Assembly: GCA_022785155.1 (NCBI GenBank)
Contig: JALFRH010000126.1
Span: forward strand, 1-8,078
From: Spirochaetales bacterium
GTDB taxonomy: Bacteria > Spirochaetota > Spirochaetia > Sphaerochaetales > Sphaerochaetaceae
DNA: 8,078 nt
Direction of reading: 5' to 3'
The notes beneath the pieces are model-generated. The model was not told the DNA's origin. It saw only the letters and a list, made by a program, of their open reading frames with translations, and did not search any database. Position 1 is the first letter of the stretch, and every line of letters starts with the position of its first letter. The translations under genes were made by a program, and so were the position numbers. Below, in pieces: positions 1 to 6,316 of this stretch.

Positions 1-1
1 T

Positions 2-313
2 GAAAAGGTTTCTCCGGCAGCTGAAGCAGAAAAGGGTAGAGAGGATTTATTGGACATCGTCCTTGGAATAAAGGATAAGGAAGAGTTGAAGTCCTTTATT
101 GAGGATATGTTTACAGATAAAGAAATGGAGGATGTGGTCCAGCGTTATCTTTTGATGGATGACCTATATAAGGGTAAGAGCCAAAGGGATATTGCAAGGG
201 ATAGGTCCATGAGCCTATGCAAGATAACCAGAGGCTCCAAGATGCTGAAGAAGAAAAACGGATTTATGCGAAAGTTCTTCAGCAATAAATACGATGACTT
301 CACTCATATCTGA
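2..313 (+). CDS. TrpR-family transcriptional regulator (5' partial)
   Basis: This is the C-terminal part (103 codons plus TGA) of a small DNA-binding protein of the Trp repressor/YerC superfamily. The frame is open to the left edge, so the true start is probably outside the window. A TTG at base 50 is a possible start, with a purine-rich GAGAGGA ending 4 bases upstream, but TrpR relatives usually carry 10-15 residues before this point, which favours an upstream start. Counting from that TTG, residues 8-40 form the acidic helical section. The helix-turn-helix follows: KSQRDIARD at about 43-51 and SLCKITRGS at about 55-63. The ITRGS segment matches E. coli TrpR, where its Arg contacts the corepressor, so ligand binding is possible but unproven. 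No trp biosynthetic gene is visible, and the regulated genes and any ligand are unknown. It converges on the helicase gene 31 bases away. Confidence 0.85.
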   Translation, partial: EKVSPAAEAEKGREDLLDIVLGIKDKEELKSFIEDMFTDKEMEDVVQRYLLMDDLYKGKSQRDIARDRSMSLCKITRGSKMLKKKNGFMRKFFSNKYDDFTHI

Positions 314-318
314 TTAAA

Positions 319-343
319 AAATGGAGCTTTTCAGGCTCCATTT
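319..343. terminator. Intrinsic terminator between convergent genes
   Basis: A perfect 9-bp stem, AAATGGAGC (319-327) with GCTCCATTT (335-343), encloses a 7-base loop. Read on the minus strand, the stem is followed by a run of six T (counting the end of the stem), and it lies directly after the helicase stop codon, so it is a good terminator for that gene. On the plus strand the T tract is only TTT, so termination of the TrpR-family gene here would be weaker. Confidence 0.75.
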
Positions 344-344
344 A

Positions 345-2285
345 TCATCGTCTACCTCTCTTGGATTTTGACTTGGGCTTTGAGCTTGCCTTCTTTGATG
401 AAGAAGCTTTTGCCTTTCGTCCCTTTCCTTTTCTTTCCCGCTCTTCATTCCAAGCTCTCTGATACTCCAAAAACTCAGCCTCTTCCATTGAATAATCTCT
501 GGTCCTCTTCTCTTTTTTAGGACCGTTATCTTTCCTTGTTTTGGAGACGGTCTCTTTCTTTGAAGTGCTTTCAGTGGACTTTTTCTTTGCCTTTTCATCC
601 TTACGTGCCTTTGTGATGATAGGCTTTTCTCCGTTTCTGCTCTTACCAAAGATCCTGAGAATATGTTCAGCCGCATCATAGGGGGCGTTGATGAAAGAGA
701 AATCCTCCATAACCTGGATATCTCTGATATCTTCGTTCTTCACTCCTGCCTGATCTATAAGGACATCTGCCAGTCCACGTTTTGTAAGACCATCGTTTCT
801 TCCCCTGGCAATGAAGAGTCTTGTAAGGCCTTCGTCATCCATACTTGGAGTCTTTATCTTGTCATAAGGCCTCTCCCTGTCTTCCTTCTTTCTGTCTGTA
901 TAAGATGTCTCGGCATTGGATTTTTTCTTTGTCCTTTCTCTCTTTTTTCCTACAGAGATATCTTTATACTGGCTTTCATCCAGGGCGTCCCTATAGAAAA
1001 GGGAGAGTACTGAAGAAAGAACATCCACTGGGTCGTTATCTTCCAGTAGACCTTCGGATATACTTCTGTACTCTTCTCCGCCGTCCTTCTCCAATGCAGA
1101 CAACAGCTGCTCCTTTATAAGCTCCCTTCTTCTTTCCACAACTTCCCTTGGAGTAGGAATCTCTTCCTTTCTGATCTCAGACTTGCTTGCCTTCTTTATA
1201 TAAGAGAAACGTCTGGCCTCTGAAGGTGTGATGAAGGTGATGGCCGTACCTTCCTTTCCTGCTCTTCCTGTTCTTCCGACTCTATGGATGTATATTTCCG
1301 GATCGGAGGGAAGGGAGTAGTTTATTACATGGGTCAGATCCTGGATGTCCAGGCCTCTAGCTGCAACGTCTGTGGCTACAAGTATCCTGATGACTCTTTC
1401 CTTCATCTTTCTAAGTATCGTCTCCCTTTCCCTTTGGGAGAGATCTCCATGAAGGGCCTCTGCATCATAGCCCCTTGCCTGGAGTTTATGGCCTATTTCA
1501 TCGCACTGGAGTTTTGTGCGGCAGAAGATTACTCCATAGAAGTCGGGGTCCCTGTCTATGATTCTTGTAAGGGCCTCTATTTTATCCGCTTCCTTGACTT
1601 CGAAGTATATCTGGTCTGCCTGAGGTGTGGCTGCATCTGTCTTCTGGGTCCTGACAAGAGTAGGGTTCTTCATGAAGTTCTCTGCAAGCTTCTGGATCTG
1701 AGGAGGCATCGTAGCTGAGAACATAAGCATTCTTCTTGTTTCAGGAACGTTTTTCAATACTTCCTCAATGTCTTCGATAAAGCCCATATCCAGCATTTCA
1801 TCGGCTTCATCCAAAACCATGAAGACAAGGTTTGACAAATCCAGTGTTCCTCTCTTTATATGGTCCAGAATTCTTCCCGGGGTCCCCACTACAATCTGGA
1901 CGCCTCTTTTAAGCTTTCTCAGCTGAATCTCCATGCTGGCTCCGCCATAGATTGGAGTCACTTCTGTCTTTCTGTCACCTTTGAGAGAATTTATCTCTTC
2001 GCTTACCTGTAGGGCCAATTCCCTGGTGGGGGTGAGGATCAGGGCCTGTACGCTCTTTTTCTCTTCATCCACTGTTTCAAGAATAGGAAGGGCGAAGGCC
2101 GCCGTCTTTCCTGTTCCTGTCTGAGCCTGTCCCACCACTTCCGTACCCTCCTTCAAAAGGAGAGGAATACATGCTGCCTGGATTTCGCTTGGTTCTTCAA
2201 AGCCCTTTGCTTTGACTGCCTTCAATGTTCTTTCCCCCAGTCCAAGGGATTCAAATGTTGTTGTTTTGATTTCTTCTTCACTCAT
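345..2285 (-). CDS. DEAD-box ATP-dependent RNA helicase with DbpA-like C-terminal domain
   Basis: This is an ATP-dependent RNA helicase of 646 residues, expected to be cytoplasmic and to remodel RNA in ribosome assembly, mRNA decay or cold adaptation. All core motifs are intact: Q motif with GF at 28-29 and Gln36, motif I AQTGTGKT 54-61, PTRELA 86-91, TPGR 135-138, DEAD 159-162, SAT 190-192, ARGLDI 309-314 and HRVGRTGR 334-341. Residues 485-558 (LTRLFIARGRNDGLT, then VMEDFSFINAPYDAAEHIL) resemble the RRM-like DbpA RNA-binding domain of DeaD/CsdA/CshA enzymes. The last 85 residues or so form a low-complexity tail rich in Lys, Arg and Ser, probably disordered and RNA-binding. The layout resembles DeaD/CshA, but a specific symbol would be a guess. 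The ATG has only a weak Shine-Dalgarno (AGAAGA). A TATAAT 60 bases upstream, overlapping the end of the preceding gene, may provide its own promoter. Confidence 0.96.
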   Translation of the reverse strand: MSEEEIKTTTFESLGLGERTLKAVKAKGFEEPSEIQAACIPLLLKEGTEVVGQAQTGTGKTAAFALPILETVDEEKKSVQALILTPTRELALQVSEEINSLKGDRKTEVTPIYGGASMEIQLRKLKRGVQIVVGTPGRILDHIKRGTLDLSNLVFMVLDEADEMLDMGFIEDIEEVLKNVPETRRMLMFSATMPPQIQKLAENFMKNPTLVRTQKTDAATPQADQIYFEVKEADKIEALTRIIDRDPDFYGVIFCRTKLQCDEIGHKLQARGYDAEALHGDLSQRERETILRKMKERVIRILVATDVAARGLDIQDLTHVINYSLPSDPEIYIHRVGRTGRAGKEGTAITFITPSEARRFSYIKKASKSEIRKEEIPTPREVVERRRELIKEQLLSALEKDGGEEYRSISEGLLEDNDPVDVLSSVLSLFYRDALDESQYKDISVGKKRERTKKKSNAETSYTDRKKEDRERPYDKIKTPSMDDEGLTRLFIARGRNDGLTKRGLADVLIDQAGVKNEDIRDIQVMEDFSFINAPYDAAEHILRIFGKSRNGEKPIITKARKDEKAKKKSTESTSKKETVSKTRKDNGPKKEKRTRDYSMEEAEFLEYQRAWNEERERKGKGRKAKASSSKKASSKPKSKSKRGRR

Positions 2286-2345
2286 AATATTTTATCAATT
2301 CTTCTATAGACTGGAGGAGTGTAACAAAAGAGAGTGTTTTGGTCT

Positions 2346-2351
2346 ATTATA
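2346..2351 (-). promoter_or_regulatory. Candidate -10 box for the helicase gene
   Basis: The minus strand reads TATAAT here, a perfect -10 consensus, predicting a 5' leader of about 54 bases. No good -35 hexamer lies 16-18 bases upstream. That area instead contains a 7-bp inverted repeat, AGGATAT/ATATCCT (2359-2377), within the last codons of the upstream gene. This could be an activator- or repressor-dependent promoter, or a chance match. Confidence 0.35.
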
Positions 2352-3267
2352 AGCGGTCAGGATATTCAAGATATCCTACAGATTCCATGATGGTTTTATT
2401 TAGAATGGAGCCAGAGAACAAAGCGTACCTGAAGGATCTGGCTTTTCTCAGGGGGCCCTGCTTTTCATGGACGGAGGAAAAGATGGATGCTTTGATATCT
2501 ATATTCCTTTGATCTGTAATGCGGATGGTGTTGCTTTCCTCTACTATCCATTGGATTTTGTCAAAACGCTTTATGCTTTCTTCCGTGAAAAGAGTCAAGG
2601 AATTATCATAGCTGAGTATAATGGAGGAGAAGGGTTTGTCTTCCATCTTTCCATAGATTATGGCCACAGGTTTTTCCTTTCTCTTGGGAAATGAGGTCCT
2701 TTTCCATATATGGCGGCCCTGGAGAGTGTTTTCTTTTATTTCAAGTTTCTTCTCTCCGATCCATATGGTTCCGTGGATTTCTTTTGTTATGGAGGTATGG
2801 AGGGATTCGGAGTTGTTGTTATGGGAGAGAAGATAGTTGAAGGACTTGCTTTGTTTGTCTGCAGCTAGATATGCTTCGATCTTCAAGCCCTTGTCTCCAT
2901 TGGGTAGGGATATTTCAGGAGCTGAAGCTATGATGCCTATAGTTCCGTTTCTTGATACTGCAGAGGCTGTGAATCCTCCTCCGAGAAAGGTTATGTCGCT
3001 GTCTCCGAAGGGTTTTTGCGCGAAGGTGCTTTTGATTTTGAATTTAGGAGTGATTGCGTTTACTTCAGAGACTTTTCCCCTCTCATAGTCGATTACTCTG
3101 ATTATGCATCTTGCCGAGAGTTTTCTCTTCTCGAAATCGAAGCTTATCATGGACTTTGCGTCGTTATCGATTATGACGAAGACTTCTTCCTCTGCAGAGA
3201 AAGGATATCCTTTGCCGGTTTGCTTATCTATAAGAATTGATGGTTCGTCTTTGACTAAATACTCCAT
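2347..3267 (-). CDS. Uncharacterised protein, possibly a lipocalin-like beta-barrel
   Basis: I do not recognise this family with certainty. The protein has about 306 residues from the ATG at 3267 and is rich in alternating hydrophobic/polar beta-strand-like stretches. It has no convincing signal peptide or membrane helix. Suggestive segments are GTIWIGEKKLEI (about residues 166-177), IWKRTSFPKRKEKP (about 187-200) and the C-terminal GYLEYPDRL. Their order (a strand with a bound small group, a Trp/Pro-rich strand, then a terminal GYLE motif) is loosely like CrtC/AttH or tocopherol-cyclase-type lipocalin-like proteins. That likeness is an impression and not a firm assignment. An in-frame ATG at 3312 would add 15 hydrophobic residues, but it lies inside the loop side of the upstream gene's terminator, so the internal ATG is preferred even though it has no Shine-Dalgarno. 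The gene ends 61 bases before the helicase and may be co-transcribed with it. Confidence 0.7.
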   Translation of the reverse strand: MEYLVKDEPSILIDKQTGKGYPFSAEEEVFVIIDNDAKSMISFDFEKRKLSARCIIRVIDYERGKVSEVNAITPKFKIKSTFAQKPFGDSDITFLGGGFTASAVSRNGTIGIIASAPEISLPNGDKGLKIEAYLAADKQSKSFNYLLSHNNNSESLHTSITKEIHGTIWIGEKKLEIKENTLQGRHIWKRTSFPKRKEKPVAIIYGKMEDKPFSSIILSYDNSLTLFTEESIKRFDKIQWIVEESNTIRITDQRNIDIKASIFSSVHEKQGPLRKARSFRYALFSGSILNKTIMESVGYLEYPDRL

Positions 3268-3274
3268 AAAAAGA

Positions 3275-3280
3275 AATATA
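3275..3280 (-). promoter_or_regulatory. Candidate -10 box just before the 3267 start
   Basis: The minus strand reads TATATT seven bases before the ATG at 3267, which would give an essentially leaderless transcript. The hexamer 17 bases upstream is the T6 tract of the preceding terminator, a poor -35. Its placement would fit the lack of a Shine-Dalgarno, but AT-rich sequence makes such matches common. Confidence 0.25.
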
Positions 3281-3297
3281 GAACAATAAGGGAGAAT

Positions 3298-3324
3298 AAA
3301 AAAGGCCCTCATTTCTGAGAGCCT
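3298..3324 (-). terminator. Strong intrinsic terminator after the foldase gene
   Basis: On the minus strand, AGGCTCTCA pairs with TGAGGGCCT (9 bp including one U-G pair) around a GAAA tetraloop, followed immediately by six T. It begins 18 bases after the stop codon of the upstream gene. The GNRA-type loop and the uninterrupted T tract make it the clearest terminator in the window. It separates the foldase transcript from the two genes downstream. Confidence 0.88.
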
Positions 3325-3341
3325 CGAGAGTTTCGGTTCTA

Positions 3342-4910
3342 TTAGTTTGTAGCTCCTACACCGTAAGCTGCCGTCAAGAAGCCAGAGATGAAGTTGTCTT
3401 CAACCTTGTCTGAGTTGAGGACAGAGCTCTGGTAGTCTGTGAGGGACTGTGTAGGGACATAGGATGAATACATGCTGGAAACCATGCTTGAGAGGTAGCT
3501 TGTGCTGCCTGTAGCCTCCATTGGGCGAACGATGATATAAGCATTGTTTGTATATACAGGATCCAAAACTGTTCCCAAAGTAGAGGAGAACAACTTGTCT
3601 GAGAAGGATGGATCTGCAGTTACAGCTGAATAGATGTATCCATTTGTAATGGAACCAGTGGATGTGTAGCTGGCATCCGAGTAGTTGAAGGATGCAATGT
3701 ACTGGCTGTCACCAGGGTTCTCTGCAGAAGAAGAAACCGTGTTGATTGTGAGGCCATACTTTTCAGCTGTGCCTTCGAAGTCAGCCTTTGCCTCTGCGCT
3801 GATTTCAGCTGCCTTACCTTCCAAGTAAGCCTTCATTACTTCATTGTCATACTGTGTGATGTAGCTCTTTGCTGCAAAAAGATCCGATGCATTGGTTGTA
3901 TCTGAATCTGTAGCTGCCTGGTCTACGAAGAAGAGAGTATAACCTTCGGAAGTATTTACAGGACCGATTGAAGTGCCTTCCTCAGCCATGAAGATCTCCG
4001 ATGCGCTGTCTGGAGAAGTGTTTGCCAAGTATCCATCCAAGGAGAAACGGTAAATCTTGTCGATCTTTCCGTTGCTTTCTTTGGAGGAATCGATGGATTC
4101 CGCAATGGCTTCTTCCATTGTCTTTGTTCCGGTTGCAATTGCTTCGAGAGCTGCTGTAGCTTCCGCTTCAGTTGCGTAAGTCACTCTTGTCAAAGAGACA
4201 TACTGGAAGAGATCCTTGTGGGAATCTATGTAAGCGGCTGCATCTGTATCCGGGTACATGTCACCTGTAAGAGCGATGAACTCGAAGTTTCTTGCATCGG
4301 CGCTGAGGGAAGAGATGAACTCCGTCTCACCCTTACTTACCTTTGCAGAAGCGTAAGCGTCCACCACTTCGTCTGTAGGAATGGATTCCTTCATCCATGT
4401 GACGATCTGCTTATGCTGCATGTCTGTAGCCTGGTTGTAGATTTCCTGGCTGAAAGAAGAAGTACCGTCAGAGTAGAAACCAGACTTGACCACAGCGTCT
4501 GAAACGCTCTTACTGGAAACCTGGATTCCTGCCTTGTCTGCTTTTTCCTTCAAAGCTTCGTGGAGCAGTGCGCTCTGGTAGGCTGAGTAGTAAATGTTGT
4601 ATGAATAGTTGTTTGCCATTTCAGCACCATACTGGTTGACATAGTAGCTGTAATAGTTCTGGAGCTGGAAGTAGAAATAACTATCATATGTATAATCTAT
4701 GCTCTTTCCATCATACTTTCCGAAACTGATTGCAGATGAAGAATCACCATAGAACATAGTTGACGGAAGGACGAATGTGAGAGAGATGAGGATCAGAACG
4801 ACGACACCGATGATCCAGCCCAAAGACTTCTTGACATTTTTTTTCTTTGGCTTCTTGTCTTTGTCGTTTTTCTTTACAGGCATTTCCAAAGCCTTCTCTT
4901 CGTCACTCAT
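3342..4910 (-). CDS. Membrane-anchored PpiD/SurA-like periplasmic foldase (degenerate parvulin)
   Basis: A 522-residue protein with the layout of PpiD: a short, very basic cytoplasmic N-terminus (residues 1-29, many Lys), one membrane helix at about 31-50, and a large extracytoplasmic region. Residues about 60-190 are helical and Tyr-rich, including an ALLHEALKEKADKAGI segment typical of SurA/PpiD N-terminal chaperone domains. Residues about 236-332 look like a parvulin fold: AEATAALEAIATGTKTMEEAI, then GPVNTSEGYTLFFVD. The usual His of the first strand is replaced in VTYATEAE and the GGDLG-type loop is missing, so isomerase activity is doubtful and a chaperone role more likely. Residues about 434-465 (PSFSDKLFSSTLG, then PVYTNNAYIIV) look like a second half-parvulin. 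The ATG at 4910 follows an AAGGGG Shine-Dalgarno at 8-9 bases. The gene is monocistronic, between a consensus-like promoter and a strong terminator. Confidence 0.85.
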   Translation of the reverse strand: MSDEEKALEMPVKKNDKDKKPKKKNVKKSLGWIIGVVVLILISLTFVLPSTMFYGDSSSAISFGKYDGKSIDYTYDSYFYFQLQNYYSYYVNQYGAEMANNYSYNIYYSAYQSALLHEALKEKADKAGIQVSSKSVSDAVVKSGFYSDGTSSFSQEIYNQATDMQHKQIVTWMKESIPTDEVVDAYASAKVSKGETEFISSLSADARNFEFIALTGDMYPDTDAAAYIDSHKDLFQYVSLTRVTYATEAEATAALEAIATGTKTMEEAIAESIDSSKESNGKIDKIYRFSLDGYLANTSPDSASEIFMAEEGTSIGPVNTSEGYTLFFVDQAATDSDTTNASDLFAAKSYITQYDNEVMKAYLEGKAAEISAEAKADFEGTAEKYGLTINTVSSSAENPGDSQYIASFNYSDASYTSTGSITNGYIYSAVTADPSFSDKLFSSTLGTVLDPVYTNNAYIIVRPMEATGSTSYLSSMVSSMYSSYVPTQSLTDYQSSVLNSDKVEDNFISGFLTAAYGVGATN

Positions 4911-4943
4911 ATTAGGACCCCTTTAGAAACTAAATAATTAATT

Positions 4944-4962
4944 GGCGCCACAAAAGGGCACC
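4944..4962 (-). promoter_or_regulatory. Small hairpin in the foldase 5' leader
   Basis: In the predicted leader, GGTGCC pairs with GGCGCC (6 bp, one U-G) around a 7-base loop. It lies close to the predicted transcription start and is followed by AT-rich sequence without a T run, so it is not a terminator. It might stabilise the 5' end of the mRNA. No riboswitch class is recognised. Confidence 0.3.
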
Positions 4963-4971
4963 TTCGACTAA

Positions 4972-4999
4972 ATTATCATCTATTAGCAACCACTGTCAA
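4972..4999 (-). promoter_or_regulatory. Sigma-70-type promoter for the foldase gene
   Basis: The minus strand carries a perfect -35 TTGACA (4999-4994), a 16-base spacer and GATAAT (4977-4972), which matches the -10 consensus at five of six positions. The predicted start near base 4965 gives a leader of about 55 bases before the ATG at 4910. This is the best promoter match I see in the window and suggests steady, strong expression. Confidence 0.75.
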
Positions 5000-5163
5000 C
5001 GAAGATATATACCGGACAAAAGATTGTTTTTAATCCTGTGGAGGGGAATTGAAGCTTTTTTTTCTTGGCAATACATGGTTTTATAATAAATGGAGAGGGG
5101 TTGTAAGATTTTTTGTTTGTGTTTTTTTCTTTTCTAATGCAAAATGCCCTCGGGGGATAGTTA
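5000..5163. other. T-rich divergent intergenic region
   Basis: This is the remainder of the 253-base gap between the divergent foldase and glycosyltransferase genes. The plus strand holds T-tracts of eight (5056-5063) and seven (5122-5128) residues, and a perfect TATAAT at 5082-5087 that could serve as the -10 of the glycosyltransferase operon. No -35 is well spaced from it; TTGGCA at 5065-5070 is too close. No coding sequence or RNA gene is supported here. Confidence 0.4.
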
Positions 5164-5166
5164 GTG
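5152..5166 (+). promoter_or_regulatory. Shine-Dalgarno and GTG start of the glycosyltransferase
   Basis: GGGGGA (5152-5157) lies six bases before the GTG at 5164. An in-frame TAG at 5158-5160 rules out any earlier start, and the next codons give RILITTEF, the expected first beta-strand of a GT-B enzyme. The GTG start is therefore well supported. A short CCC/GGG pairing immediately upstream could partly mask the Shine-Dalgarno. Confidence 0.75.
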
Positions 5167-6312
5167 CGTATACTCATAACTACTGAGTTCTATTTACCTT
5201 TCCAATGTGGGGTCACCACTGCAGTGCTGAATGAAATGAAGGCACTGGAGGCTTTTGGTGATGAAGTCAGAGTGCTGACGATTGGATGTGACAAGAAGTC
5301 CTATTGGGATCAAAAGAGTAAGTGTTGGTATATAAGGTCCAACTTCCCCTCCCTCTATAAAGACTCCTACGCTTCCCTGGCCCTGGGGGATGATATTTTG
5401 GAAGAGATATATGGGTGGAAACCTGATATCATACACTCCCAAAATGAGTTTTTTTCCTTTCTCTTTGCTTCGAAGATATCCAAAAAACTGAATATTCCCA
5501 TTGTCCATACCTTCCACACCGACTTCAATGCATATGCAATACATTTCACAAGATTTGTAAGGATATGGAACTTCTTCGCCTCCTTTGTAGTTCCTTTTCT
5601 TGTACGAAAGGCGAAGAGGGTCATTTGTTCTTCAGATAAAATCTACTCCCTTGTAAAGTCCTATGGCATCACAATTCCAATAGATAGGATTATGGTGGGC
5701 CTGGATCTCGATGTTTTTTCACAGAATATGGATGAGGAGGAAAGAAGGAGCCTGAGAGGAAAATATGGTTTCAAGGACGACGATATAGTCTTTGTCTCCA
5801 TCTGTAGGCTCAGTAAGGAAAAGAGCTTGGATCAGGTCCTTTCCCTTTTCTCCCAGCTTGATATCCCTGGAGCAAAGCTTATCTTCATTGGAGGAGGGGA
5901 AGAGGAAGAGAAACTCAAGAGAGAGACAGAGAGGCTTGGAATGGAGGATAAGGTCGTCTTTGGTGGGGAAGTGTCAGGAAATGAAGTGTGGAAATACTAT
6001 AGAATCGGTGAAATATATGTAGGTGCATCCCTTTCAGAGACCCAGTGCCTTTCCTATGTGGAGGCCATGGCCAGCGGTATGCCTCTTCTTGTAAAGGACG
6101 ATGCTGTATTGAAGGGTTATCTTCTCAATAATAGGAACGGAATGACTTTCAATTCCTTTGATGACTTTGTGTTGAAGGCCGGAATCCTGGCCTCATCTGA
6201 AGAACTGAGAAAGAAGCTTGGGGAAGAAGCGAAGAAGAGTGTCGGCAGGTTTTCCCTTCCAATATTCGGAGAGAAGCTTAGAAAAAGCTTTGAGTCTGCG
6301 AGAAAAGGATGA
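5164..6312 (+). CDS. GT4-family glycosyltransferase, diacylglycerol glucosyltransferase-like
   Basis: This 382-residue GT-B fold enzyme should transfer a nucleotide-activated sugar at the cytoplasmic membrane face. The N-terminal acceptor domain shows RILITTEFYLPFQCGV at 2-17, HSQNEF at 91-96 and HTFHTDF at 115-121. The last two closely resemble HTQTEF and HTYHT of 1,2-diacylglycerol 3-glucosyltransferases (alMGS type). The C-terminal donor domain shows RLSKEKSLDQ at 215-224, IGGGEEEEKL at 242-251 and SLSETQCLSYVEAMASG at 289-305, which contains the E-x7-E pair (Glu292, Glu300) used in retaining GT4 enzymes. The family's SETQGLT is here SETQCLS. Length is normal for the family. A lipid acceptor such as diacylglycerol is the favoured inference, but a polysaccharide-assembly transferase is possible given the flippase that follows after 4 bases. 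Confidence 0.9.
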   Translation: MRILITTEFYLPFQCGVTTAVLNEMKALEAFGDEVRVLTIGCDKKSYWDQKSKCWYIRSNFPSLYKDSYASLALGDDILEEIYGWKPDIIHSQNEFFSFLFASKISKKLNIPIVHTFHTDFNAYAIHFTRFVRIWNFFASFVVPFLVRKAKRVICSSDKIYSLVKSYGITIPIDRIMVGLDLDVFSQNMDEEERRSLRGKYGFKDDDIVFVSICRLSKEKSLDQVLSLFSQLDIPGAKLIFIGGGEEEEKLKRETERLGMEDKVVFGGEVSGNEVWKYYRIGEIYVGASLSETQCLSYVEAMASGMPLLVKDDAVLKGYLLNNRNGMTFNSFDDFVLKAGILASSEELRKKLGEEAKKSVGRFSLPIFGEKLRKSFESARKG

Positions 6313-6316
6313 TGAC

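Noticed and set aside
314..679. A 121-codon open frame within the helicase gene, same strand, different frame
   Set aside because: It is a shadow of the Lys/Arg/Ser-rich helicase tail. Its composition is basic low-complexity, it has no ribosome site, and the intact helicase frame with all motifs spans it.
1284..1718. A 144-codon plus-strand frame opposite the helicase core
   Set aside because: It lies fully antisense to conserved helicase motifs, has an implausible Cys/Tyr-rich composition, and has no ribosome site or independent gene context.
4983..5177. A 64-codon minus-strand frame in the divergent intergenic region
   Set aside because: The product is a Lys/Ile/Pro-rich string produced by AT-rich DNA, and it overlaps the foldase promoter and the glycosyltransferase start.
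6218..6316. N-terminal extension of the flippase inside the glycosyltransferase gene
   Set aside because: The added 33 residues are charged, overlap conserved coding sequence and lack a ribosome site. The ATG at 6317 has AAAAGGA at the right distance and starts just before the first membrane helix.
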